Below are positions 8,630 through 16,258 of a stretch of 64,000 nt of DNA, piece by piece. Below the pieces are notes generated by a model, which saw only the letters and a program-made list of their open reading frames with translations, ran no database searches and was not told the origin of the DNA. Origin of the DNA: a bacterium (GTDB taxonomy: Bacteria > UBA8248); the NCBI GenBank assembly GCA_022828125.1, contig JAJEJD010000020.1, forward strand, positions 645,389 to 709,388, given 5' to 3'. Positions within the stretch are counted from its first letter, which is position 1. The number at the start of each line of letters is the position of its first letter. The translations under genes and the position numbers were made by a program.

Positions 8630-8670
8630 GCGGAAGCGGTTTCTCGATTTACGCAAGAAACCGCTCCCGC
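8630..8670 (-). terminator. Intercistronic hairpin between binding protein and permease genes
   Basis: AGCGGTTTCT (8635-8644) pairs perfectly with AGAAACCGCT (8656-8665); the stem extends four more pairs after one A-C mismatch. On the minus strand it is followed by a modest T-rich stretch only. Such hairpins commonly protect the binding-protein mRNA and let only part of transcription pass to the permease, so this is an attenuator or stabiliser more than a full stop. Confidence 0.6.
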
Positions 8671-8681
8671 TCATACTTGAT

Positions 8682-9695
8682 TTACACGCCGAAGAGCTTC
8701 TTGAACATCTTGCGCGTCGGCTTGTTTTTCTTCTTCAGTTCCGCCCCGCCAATGGCCATCAGGTTGATGTCCTTGAGCGCCGGCAATGCCTTGGGATACT
8801 TCACATCGGGGTTGCCCACATAGAGGAAGTAGTCCGCCAGAAGCTGCATGGTCTCCATGCTGAATAGGTAATCGGTGAACACGCGCGCGGCGTTGGGGTT
8901 CGGCGCCTTCGTGAATACGCCGTTCGGCGAAGTCACCAGGGCCAGGCCTGCAGGTGGAACGATGGGCTTGAGTGGCTCGCCTTTCTCGATTAGCTTGAGC
9001 AGCGAATATGAGGTCGTGCCCGCTCCCAGCCAAGATTCCCCGCGCGCTACGAGAGGGATGCCGCCGGCCGCAGATTGCACGATTTTAGGCTTTTGCTTGG
9101 CCATTGCCTTATAATAATCCCAACCGAATTTGTTCACGATGTTGATCATGCCGTTCGTGACAAACCCGCTGTAGCTCGGGTGCGAGTGAACGATTTTGCC
9201 CTTCCATTTGGGGTCGAGGAAATCCTTGTACGTTTTCGGCGCATCCTCCGCTTTGATTTTCTTGGTGTTGTAAAAAGGCATCAACACGCCCGCGCGGAGA
9301 ATCGTCCAGTAATTGTCCTTGGTGACGAACTTCTCGTTGAAGTTGTCCGTTCCGGCAGGTTTGTAAGGCGTGATGATTTTCTTGGCTTTGAGGTTCAGGA
9401 AATGCCCGAGGTTCGACGTGTGCACCACGTCGGCGACATAAATGCCGCCTTTGCGCTCTTGCAGATAACGACGGTAGAGCTTGCCCGAGCCGTCGCGGTG
9501 AAGAACGCACTGAACGCCCATTTTTTTCTTGTTGAAGTTGTTGCAAATATGCTGCGCGATATTCAGCGTGATAGAGGAATACCAGGTAACTTTCCCCTCT
9601 TTCTTTGCGGCGCGCATGGTCGCATCATCCGCGGCGAACGCCGGTGCGCTCAACAGAACCACCGCCAACAGACCAGCAATAATTCCTTTTAGCAT
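8682..9695 (-). CDS. ABC transporter periplasmic substrate-binding protein (extracellular solute-binding family 1)
   Basis: A 337-residue exported protein that would deliver ligand to the permease at 6820-8565. The start is ATG 9695, with GAGGAGA upstream; it begins MLKGIIAGLLAVVLLSAPAFA-ADD, a typical cleavable signal peptide cut after AFA. The frame continues upstream to 9782 but would bury the signal peptide. The fold matches ferric-binding-like proteins (ITLNIAQHICNNFNKKKMGV; KGKIVHSHPSYSG). The adjacent tyrosine pair that binds iron in FbpA is not found in the expected C-terminal position, so the ligand may be an organic acid or another solute rather than Fe(III). Confidence 0.85.
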   Translation of the reverse strand: MLKGIIAGLLAVVLLSAPAFAADDATMRAAKKEGKVTWYSSITLNIAQHICNNFNKKKMGVQCVLHRDGSGKLYRRYLQERKGGIYVADVVHTSNLGHFLNLKAKKIITPYKPAGTDNFNEKFVTKDNYWTILRAGVLMPFYNTKKIKAEDAPKTYKDFLDPKWKGKIVHSHPSYSGFVTNGMINIVNKFGWDYYKAMAKQKPKIVQSAAGGIPLVARGESWLGAGTTSYSLLKLIEKGEPLKPIVPPAGLALVTSPNGVFTKAPNPNAARVFTDYLFSMETMQLLADYFLYVGNPDVKYPKALPALKDINLMAIGGAELKKKNKPTRKMFKKLFGV

Positions 9696-9814
9696 TTTTG
9701 TTCTCCTCTGCTCGTTAAGTAGCAATTCAAAAGACTGCGAAGAAACCCTCTCTTCAAAATACACTCGGTTTAGATGCAGCAAGCAAATTACATTCTGTTT
9801 TGAAGGTAAGGCGA

Positions 9815-9842
9815 ATCATATCAAAACTGCGCGTATCGTCAA
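9815..9842 (-). promoter_or_regulatory. Sigma-70-type promoter of the ABC importer operon
   Basis: On the minus strand TTGACG (9842-9837) and TATGAT (9820-9815) are separated by 16 nt; each hexamer matches the consensus at five of six positions. Transcription would start near 9808, giving a leader of about 110 nt before the binding-protein start codon. Confidence 0.55.
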
Positions 9843-9907
9843 GCAGACGCAATTGCGCCCTGGAACTCCACATAAAGAACGCTTGGAAATATTCAAGTCC
9901 GTGAAAC

Positions 9908-11161
9908 CTATGCTTCACCCTCTTGAAGTTTGCTTCTGGCGATAAAACGCCGGGCGACGAAAATGGTGGCAATCCCTCCCAGAATAGCCGCGACTCCCGG
10001 CCCGATGAACGCCCAATCCCAATTTACGGGGAGAGCACCATCGCCCGAGTCGTTGCTCATGTCCAGGAATTTCCCCACCACCATGGGCGAGAGGGAACCC
10101 AGCAGAAAACCCAAACCCGACTGGATTCCCAATGCGGAGCCGAGGTGGCGTCTGGGCGTGAGTTCCGTGGTCAGCACCACCAGTACGGGAGCGTCCACGT
10201 GCATGACGATCACCCACACCAGGCACAGAATCTGCAATACGGCGAAAGGCACCCCGAACGCGAGCCCGATGGAAACCGAAATGAGACCGCTCAGAAAAAG
10301 ACTTGCGATTATCGTGGGCGGTCTGCCGATGCGGTCGGCAAACCAGCCGCCGATGAGCTTCGAAACAGCGCTCAGCCCGATGATCAGGGCGGCGGCTGAG
10401 GACGCGACCTGGAGGGCGCTCTCGCGTGTCTCGGTTCCCGCCGCCACCAGGGAGGCTGCCAGAAAGGTGACAATCCAGCCCCTGAACGCGAATACCTCCC
10501 ACCTGTGCGCGCCCACAACGCCCATGAGCACCCACACGGGAGTCGGCAGCCTGGGGAGCTCAAATCCGGCATCTCCATCCCCTCTCGGCGAGGGCAGAGG
10601 CGGGAGCAAAAACAGCATGGCAAGAAAACCAATTGCAGGCCCCAGAGACGTCAACGCGAACGCCGTGCGCCATTCGAAATTCGCAACGAGCGCGCCCGTC
10701 ACATAGATCGAGGTGGCGACGCCCACGGTGTAAAAAAACGTATATACCCCCACCATGCGAGCACGCTTACCTTCCGGAGCGTACTCCGCCACCAGCCGAA
10801 GCGCAGGCGCATAGGTACCGGCCAGACCTATACCTGTGAGACCTCGAAACACCGAAGCGCTGATGAAGCCATCCGCCAGGAGTGGAAACATGAAATTCAG
10901 GAGCATCAGCCAAAGGCTTGAGACCAGATATATCTTTTTCGCGCTCATGTAGTCCGTTGCTGTCGCCAGCACGGCCGAGGCGAGGATGTAGCCCACGTAA
11001 AACGCCGTATAAATCGTGCCGGCCTGCACGTTCGTGAGGTTCCATTCCGCCTTGAACAACGGAAGCGCCGCCACATAATTCGCATAGACGAACATCATCG
11101 GCACCTGCGCCGCGCAAATCGCCCAAAGCCAATGGGTTGATGTTCCCTCGCGCTTTTTCAT
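9908..11161 (-). CDS. Major facilitator superfamily transporter
   Basis: A 417-residue inner-membrane carrier with about twelve predicted spans and the MFS loop signature between spans 2 and 3 (ATDYMSAKKIYLVSSLW) and its weaker repeat after span 8 (GGWFADRIGRPPTII). The start is taken at ATG 11161 (MKKREGTS), preceded by AGAGGA; the frame runs on to 11206 without a better site. It resembles the sialate/hexuronate/aromatic-acid:H+ symporter group that often serves carboxylate catabolism, in keeping with the neighbouring dehydrogenases and amidohydrolase. The substrate cannot be named. It is transcribed divergently from the amidohydrolase gene across 150 bp. Confidence 0.8.
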   Translation of the reverse strand: MKKREGTSTHWLWAICAAQVPMMFVYANYVAALPLFKAEWNLTNVQAGTIYTAFYVGYILASAVLATATDYMSAKKIYLVSSLWLMLLNFMFPLLADGFISASVFRGLTGIGLAGTYAPALRLVAEYAPEGKRARMVGVYTFFYTVGVATSIYVTGALVANFEWRTAFALTSLGPAIGFLAMLFLLPPLPSPRGDGDAGFELPRLPTPVWVLMGVVGAHRWEVFAFRGWIVTFLAASLVAAGTETRESALQVASSAAALIIGLSAVSKLIGGWFADRIGRPPTIIASLFLSGLISVSIGLAFGVPFAVLQILCLVWVIVMHVDAPVLVVLTTELTPRRHLGSALGIQSGLGFLLGSLSPMVVGKFLDMSNDSGDGALPVNWDWAFIGPGVAAILGGIATIFVARRFIARSKLQEGEA

Positions 11162-11311
11162 ACGAATCCTCTGGTTCCAAAATGAGAAAGAGGATAAAGG
11201 ATTCAATACTCTCTGGCGAGGGAGCGGGCGTTCCCCCTCCCGACTATCCGAAAACGAGTATCCTGATGTAATCTGCGTTCATAATAGATTCCAATTCCAC
11301 GGAGTTTGCGG

Positions 11312-12190
11312 ATGCCGAAACCAATCATTGATTTCAGAGTCTCATGTCCCATTCCCGAGGGTCTGGACAGATACCTGAAACCGACGGGCCGCTTGGTGGA
11401 TTACGCCAAACATTACGGGGACAGGGTTTTTGGCAATACGGAAGAACACCGCTATATGAAGCCGGAGGAGTTCGTCGCCTTTCTGGATGAGCAAGGGGTG
11501 GACAAGGCCGTAATCAAGACTTCCGACATGACGACATTATTGGGCACGAAATTTCCCGCTGAAGTTTTGCACGAATACATCAGGGATTATCCGAATCGCC
11601 TCATCGGAACTGCCGGGTGCGACCCGTTTCGCGGCATGGACGCGCTGCGCGAACTGGAACGCGACGTAAAGGAATACGGACTCCGGGGCGTCAACATGGG
11701 GCCATGGGAGCTCGGGCTTCATGCGAACGACAAGAAATTCTATCCCGTTTACGCGAAATGCGTGGAGTTGGACATCCCCGTCTTGCTTCACACTTCGATG
11801 AACCTCTCGAGCTCGAACCTGCTCGATTACGGGCGTCCGATCTACCTGGACGAGGTAGCGAGAGATTTTCCAGAGCTTCGTATCGTGGCGGTCCACGGAG
11901 GCTGGCCTTGGGTACTGGAGATGATCGCCGTGAGCTGGCGGCACCCCAATCTGTACATCGAAGTCAGCGGCACCATGCCCAAATACATCGCCACGCCCGA
12001 CACCGGCTGGGAGCCATTGATTCGCTACGGAAGCACTGTGCTCAAGAACAAGATTCTCTGGGCCTCGAACTGGCCGATGATCAGTCCTAGGGAAAGCCTG
12101 GCCGAGTTCGACAAGTTCCCGCTGAAAGACGACGTGAAACAACGCTGGTTCGGCGGAAACGCTCTCAAGGTTTTGGGACTGGAAGAGTAA
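11312..12190 (+). CDS. Amidohydrolase-family metal-dependent hydrolase (amidohydro_2)
   Basis: A 292-residue TIM-barrel enzyme of the amidohydrolase-2 group, which includes decarboxylases (ACMSD-like) and lactonases. The first strand reads IIDFRVSCP rather than the usual DxHxH, so the metal-binding HxH is missing. Later elements are present: LLHTSMN, VAVHGGWPWVLEMI, the conserved core HGG with Trp, and ILWASNWP, the terminal strand where the metal-binding Asp of the family (usually G(S/T)D) is replaced by Asn. The enzyme may be metal-independent or catalytically altered. ATG 11312 is chosen over TTG 11306 because ACGGAG is spaced 7 nt from it. It probably hydrolyses or decarboxylates a cyclic or aromatic acid. 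Confidence 0.75.
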   Translation: MPKPIIDFRVSCPIPEGLDRYLKPTGRLVDYAKHYGDRVFGNTEEHRYMKPEEFVAFLDEQGVDKAVIKTSDMTTLLGTKFPAEVLHEYIRDYPNRLIGTAGCDPFRGMDALRELERDVKEYGLRGVNMGPWELGLHANDKKFYPVYAKCVELDIPVLLHTSMNLSSSNLLDYGRPIYLDEVARDFPELRIVAVHGGWPWVLEMIAVSWRHPNLYIEVSGTMPKYIATPDTGWEPLIRYGSTVLKNKILWASNWPMISPRESLAEFDKFPLKDDVKQRWFGGNALKVLGLEE

Positions 12191-12209
12191 GCATCAAAAG
12201 ACGAAAAAA

Positions 12210-12238
12210 GGCGGGAACTTCAGCCGCTCCCGCCTTTT
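12210..12238. terminator. Bidirectional Rho-independent terminator
   Basis: GGCGGGA (12210-12216) pairs with TCCCGCC (12228-12234), flanked by an A-run before and TTTT after, between the convergent amidohydrolase and dapA genes. An outer GCATCA/TGATGC pair brackets it. It can end transcription from both sides. Confidence 0.75.
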
Positions 12239-12266
12239 CGTTCTGATGCTGTCGTTCCGAGATTGT

Positions 12267-13160
12267 CTACGTCGCCGCCACCGCTTCTTCGACCAAACCG
12301 TATTCCCGGGCGAACGCCTCCAGCTTTGCCATATTGGCGTCAGACGGCGAGCAAAGCGGCAGCCTGTATTCCAGCGCAATCCGCCCCATGATGGCCAAGG
12401 TCGCCTTCGCCGGAATCGGATTCGTCTCGCAGAACATCATGTGGTTGAGTTCCCACATCTTGTAGTGCAACGCTTTCGCCGTGGCGGTATCTCCGTCGAG
12501 CTGGGCCTGACACATCCGGGCCACGTCCGCAGGCGCCACGTTCGCCGTAACCGAAATCGTGCCCACACCGCCCATCGCCATCATGGGCAGCGTGACGAAA
12601 TCATCGCCTGAAAGCACGATGAAATCGTCCGGCACGCGGGAAATGATGTTGCAGCAATTCGCCAGATCCCCGGTCGCTTCCTTGATGCCCACAATGTTGG
12701 GAATCTCCGAGAGGCGCGCCACCGTGTCGGGGGCTATCTGCACCACCGTGCGGCCCGGCACGTTGTAGAGAACGATCGGGATATCGGCTGATTCCGCAAT
12801 GGCCCGGAAATGTTGATACAGGCCTTCCTGCGTAGGCTTGTTGTAGTAAGGAGCCACCAGGAGCGCGCCGGCCGCGCCGGCCCGCATGGCGTACTGGGTG
12901 CGCTGAACGGCCTCCGCGGTGCTGTTCGAACCCGAGCCGGCGATGACGGGGATCCTTCCGTTTACCTGCTCGATCACCAACTCCACGACCCGATCGTGCT
13001 CTTCATGGCTCAGCGTGGCGGACTCTCCCGTGGTTCCACACGCCACAATACCGTGCGTTCCATTTTCAACATGAAATTCCACCAGAGAGCGAATACCCTC
13101 TTCGTCGAGCTTTCCGTCGCGGAACGGAGTTACCATCGCGACATAAGAACCCTTAAACAT
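12267..13160 (-). CDS. dapA: 4-hydroxy-tetrahydrodipicolinate synthase
   Basis: A 297-residue aldolase condensing pyruvate with aspartate semialdehyde, the first committed step of lysine and diaminopimelate synthesis in the cytosol. The Schiff-base lysine is K160 in GIKEATGD. The proton-relay residues are T43-T44 in CGTTGES and Y132 in YNVPGRT, whose R137 is the substrate carboxylate contact. These specific residues favour true DapA over the catabolic relatives of the family. ATG 13160 is chosen because the near-perfect AAGGAGGT stands upstream; the frame is open to 13208. The gene stands alone, next to catabolic genes rather than in a dap operon. Confidence 0.9.
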   Translation of the reverse strand: MFKGSYVAMVTPFRDGKLDEEGIRSLVEFHVENGTHGIVACGTTGESATLSHEEHDRVVELVIEQVNGRIPVIAGSGSNSTAEAVQRTQYAMRAGAAGALLVAPYYNKPTQEGLYQHFRAIAESADIPIVLYNVPGRTVVQIAPDTVARLSEIPNIVGIKEATGDLANCCNIISRVPDDFIVLSGDDFVTLPMMAMGGVGTISVTANVAPADVARMCQAQLDGDTATAKALHYKMWELNHMMFCETNPIPAKATLAIMGRIALEYRLPLCSPSDANMAKLEAFAREYGLVEEAVAAT

Positions 13161-13530
13161 GAGAAGACCTCCTTCTCCTTCCGCCTGTGCGGCAAAAAAG
13201 AATGTCATACCCCATTTTCAGACAGGGCACGCTTGACGTGCGTCACCTTTGTGTACAGAAAATTCGTCAATACCCCTTTGGTAGCGCAAATCCTATCAGA
13301 GCAACCGAGCGGACGCAAGAAATGGAATTTTAGGATGCCTCGCAGACAGAGTTTCTCGCCGTCATAAGCAGGGATATGAACATCCGAGCAGGGCTCCTAC
13401 CGACCCATTATTTTCCACTTTGACAAGCACATGGAAAAAGTCTTTAATTGATTCAAGTTCAAGAGGATCGTATTCTCCCTTTGGATCCTTCACCAACTCG
13501 CCCAGATCGACAGGAATCTAAGGAAAGCGC
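13161..13530. other. Divergent intergenic region dapA / dacA-type gene
   Basis: About 370 bp without a supportable gene. It contains the strong promoter for the plus-strand carboxypeptidase (13420-13448). No riboswitch-like conserved pattern, terminator or repeat was recognised in the remainder, and no clear lysine-responsive element upstream of dapA could be identified by eye. Confidence 0.6.
13420..13448 (+). promoter_or_regulatory. Sigma-70 promoter of the D-Ala-D-Ala carboxypeptidase gene
   Basis: TTGACA (13420-13425), a perfect -35, is followed after 17 nt by TTTAAT (13443-13448), one mismatch from the -10 consensus. The start codon at 13531 lies about 75 nt after the predicted transcription start. 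Confidence 0.65.
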
Positions 13531-14715
13531 ATGTTATCCGCTTTGGGTCACCATCGGCGATCCCGTTTAACCGTCATTACAGCCTTCATCTTCTTATTCA
13601 CATTTTCTCTCATGCTCGACGTCGATTCGGCTTCCGCGCGCCGAAAACGAGCCCGCAAAAAACCCATTCCCTATCGCTCGATCCTGCTGATTGAAGCGAA
13701 CACGGGACGGGTCCTGAAAGCACGCAATGAACGGCTTCCCACAAAACCCGCTTCCATCGTGAAAATGATGACGGCGTTAATCGCCATGGAACAAATTAGC
13801 AGAAACATCATCCACCTCGACGATATCATCACAACCAGCAGAAGCGCCTCCCGGATCGGGGGCCAGCAGGTGTATTTGAAGCAAGGGGAAAAATTTACCC
13901 TGAGAGACTTGATGAAATCCATCATCATCAGCTCTGCAAACGATTCATCCTACGCCGTGGCGGAACACATCGCCGGAGACGCCGAAGCCTTCGTCGATAT
14001 GATGAACCAGCGCGCCAGGGAACTCGGCATGACGAACACCCGTTTCGTCAACGTCAACGGGCTTCCGCCGGGCGGAAAAAAGCCGACCAATCAGATGAGC
14101 GCGCGCGACGCCGGCATTCTTGCCCGCGAGTTGATCAAGTATCCGCTCATCATGAAGTGGAGCACCACCAAGAACGCTCCTTTCAGGAACGGGAGCTTCA
14201 TCCTGACCAACACGAACACTCTCCTCGGGCGGTTTCGCGGGATGGATGGCCTCAAAACAGGTTATCACCGAAAGGCGGGATTCAGCATTGTCGCCACAGC
14301 CAAACGCAAAAACCTGAGACTCATCGCCGTCGTAATGGGGTCGAGCCACTCCAGACACCGATTCAAAGAGGCCAAGCGTCTGCTCGCATGGGGATTCAAC
14401 CAATACCGCTGGATCGATTTGGGCAAGACCCAAAAACCGAAACGCCGGCAAATCAAGGTGCTGAAGGGCCAGAAACGGACGGTACGCATCCGGCTCAAGG
14501 AAAATGTCGAGGCATTGGTAAGAAGGAATGAAGAAAAACGTATCTCCATGAAACTGGACTTGCCCGAAGAGGTAACCGCACCCGTCCGCGCCGGCCAGAA
14601 GGTGGGCCGCGTCACGTATGAACTGGGAGGCAACAAAATCGGCGGGACCGACCTCGTGGCCGCTGAACCGGTCAAAAAATTAGGCTTTTTCCAATCTTTG
14701 TTCCGATTCCGCTAA
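13531..14715 (+). CDS. dacA: D-alanyl-D-alanine carboxypeptidase (PBP5/6 family)
   Basis: A 394-residue low-molecular-mass penicillin-binding protein that trims the terminal D-Ala from peptidoglycan pentapeptides in the periplasm. It has an N-terminal hydrophobic export signal (residues ~13-31) followed by a basic stretch. The active-site set is complete: SIVK (S75, K78), SAN (S135-N137) and KTG (K242-G244). The C-terminal ~100 residues form the beta-rich PBP5 C-terminal domain, then a short tail (LGFFQSLFRFR) that may act as an amphipathic membrane anchor. ATG follows AAGGAAA with short spacing. It has its own strong promoter. Confidence 0.9.
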   Translation: MLSALGHHRRSRLTVITAFIFLFTFSLMLDVDSASARRKRARKKPIPYRSILLIEANTGRVLKARNERLPTKPASIVKMMTALIAMEQISRNIIHLDDIITTSRSASRIGGQQVYLKQGEKFTLRDLMKSIIISSANDSSYAVAEHIAGDAEAFVDMMNQRARELGMTNTRFVNVNGLPPGGKKPTNQMSARDAGILARELIKYPLIMKWSTTKNAPFRNGSFILTNTNTLLGRFRGMDGLKTGYHRKAGFSIVATAKRKNLRLIAVVMGSSHSRHRFKEAKRLLAWGFNQYRWIDLGKTQKPKRRQIKVLKGQKRTVRIRLKENVEALVRRNEEKRISMKLDLPEEVTAPVRAGQKVGRVTYELGGNKIGGTDLVAAEPVKKLGFFQSLFRFR

Positions 14716-14733
14716 ACGCACGTATCCAAACAA

Positions 14734-15957
14734 CTACTCTTGTTGAATCTCACTCTCCCTGCCCATAAAAGGCAAGGCGACCGCCATGAACACGAGCATC
14801 ACCACCTCGGAATCGCCAAAGTTGTATTCGAACATCCCTGCGCTTAAAAAACCTGCAGCCACGGCCAAACCACCCACCATGCGAAATCGCGTCCCAAACG
14901 ACGCGTCTCTCGTATCTCGAATTCGCCTGCTCACCAGGACGAAATATCCGATCCAGACCCAAATCCAAGCGCCCAGAGCAAAAACTCCCCGCTCGGCAGC
15001 CAAGTGAATGATGTTGTTGTGCAAATGGGCCGGGGGTTTCGAGGCCGCATCGGGGTTCGCATAGCGGGCGTAATTGTCTTTGATTTGCCCGGGGCCAAAA
15101 CCCAAAAATTTTTTATCCGCGAACATTTTGATGCCGCCCTTCCACATGTCGATCCGCTCCACTGCCGTCTTGTCCCGTGGATTCACCATGCTCTTCACGC
15201 GCTGGCGAATGGAATGCGGCGCGATGAATATCACCAGTACCGCCACCAGCGCCAAACACAAACCCACCTTCTTGCGCCCACTCGCGACGGCTACAACCGC
15301 CGTTCCAACGACAAGTCCGATCCAGGCGCTGCGACTCAATGTCGTCATCAATGCAGAGAGGATGAGGAGAACCGACGCATAGACCCATATGCTCTTGCGT
15401 ACCCGAGTCGGCACGAAGATGTACGAAAGCGCCAGAAGGCCGGTTACAAGCAGAAAACCGCCGAGCGTCATGTATATGCTGAAAAAGCCCGAAGGGCGAT
15501 TCGCCAGCGACAATACTCCCTGCAGCGATACGGCGCCCAGGGCATACAAGGCGATACAGATCGTGGCCACCAAGAGCGCTTTCACCAACCAAATCGCTTC
15601 CCGGTCGTCCCGGATGACGTTCACGGCCAAATAAAAAATCATGATCTGCGTCAATTCTCTCGACTTGATCAGGCTGTTGAGCGAATCAGGTGCATGAAAG
15701 GCGCTGGCGAGTGTAAATAGCGCGAAAAAAAGCCAAGGCATCCACAACGGAAATTTCTGGGTCAGCAAGGGAGCCGCCTTGGTCATGGAAGCCAGCCAAG
15801 CCGCCACGGCGGTGAACACGCATATTTGAGCGAGCGATATCGAAAAAGGGGCTGTGACGGCGAAACCAAGAAGCCCGCCGAACGCCACCCGAGACGCCGG
15901 TGAACGCCCCCTGAATCGCTCTTCCAGTTCCGGGAAATAGACTCTTAGCTTGTGCAT
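14734..15957 (-). CDS. O-antigen ligase / Wzy-family membrane protein
   Basis: A 407-residue polytopic inner-membrane protein with about eleven hydrophobic spans. The large periplasmic loop holds the Wzy_C/WaaL signature: a conserved Arg region (ERIDMWKGGIKMF), GFGPGQIKDNY, and PAHLHNNIIHLAAERG with the conserved His of O-antigen ligases. WaaL moves undecaprenyl-linked O-polysaccharide onto lipid A-core, while Wzy polymerises it; the two are hard to tell apart by sequence. Its position beside msbA and core glycosyltransferase genes favours a ligase role. It faces the plus-strand carboxypeptidase gene, and no terminator could be seen in the 18-bp gap. Confidence 0.75.
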   Translation of the reverse strand: MHKLRVYFPELEERFRGRSPASRVAFGGLLGFAVTAPFSISLAQICVFTAVAAWLASMTKAAPLLTQKFPLWMPWLFFALFTLASAFHAPDSLNSLIKSRELTQIMIFYLAVNVIRDDREAIWLVKALLVATICIALYALGAVSLQGVLSLANRPSGFFSIYMTLGGFLLVTGLLALSYIFVPTRVRKSIWVYASVLLILSALMTTLSRSAWIGLVVGTAVVAVASGRKKVGLCLALVAVLVIFIAPHSIRQRVKSMVNPRDKTAVERIDMWKGGIKMFADKKFLGFGPGQIKDNYARYANPDAASKPPAHLHNNIIHLAAERGVFALGAWIWVWIGYFVLVSRRIRDTRDASFGTRFRMVGGLAVAAGFLSAGMFEYNFGDSEVVMLVFMAVALPFMGRESEIQQE

Positions 15958-16258
15958 GAAGTTGTTCTCTCAGCTCAGAGCCGAATGCACCTGGTTGTTT
16001 TTTCCAAACGCAGTCTACGATTCCTCAATGTGGATCGAATCAGGGCAACCTTCACGAGAGCATTCCTCCGGCGAGACGGCATCCATGTGAATAATTTCCG
16101 CTCATTTCCTGATAATAGATGGAACGAAGACCAGAAAACGGAAACTCAAACTCATGATTGTATGATAACGCCGGGATATAACTTTACATTCCAACTTCAG
16201 ATTCAGGACGCGAGATTCACCTTTTCGGCCGGTCGTATTGGCCCTCGAGCGAATAATC
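15958..16258. other. Intergenic region downstream of msbA
   Basis: About 300 bp, more AT-rich than its surroundings, between the msbA stop and the ligase start. The reading frames in it overlap msbA and lack ribosome sites. No hairpin terminator or clear promoter was recognised, although a promoter for the ligase gene is likely here. Confidence 0.4.
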
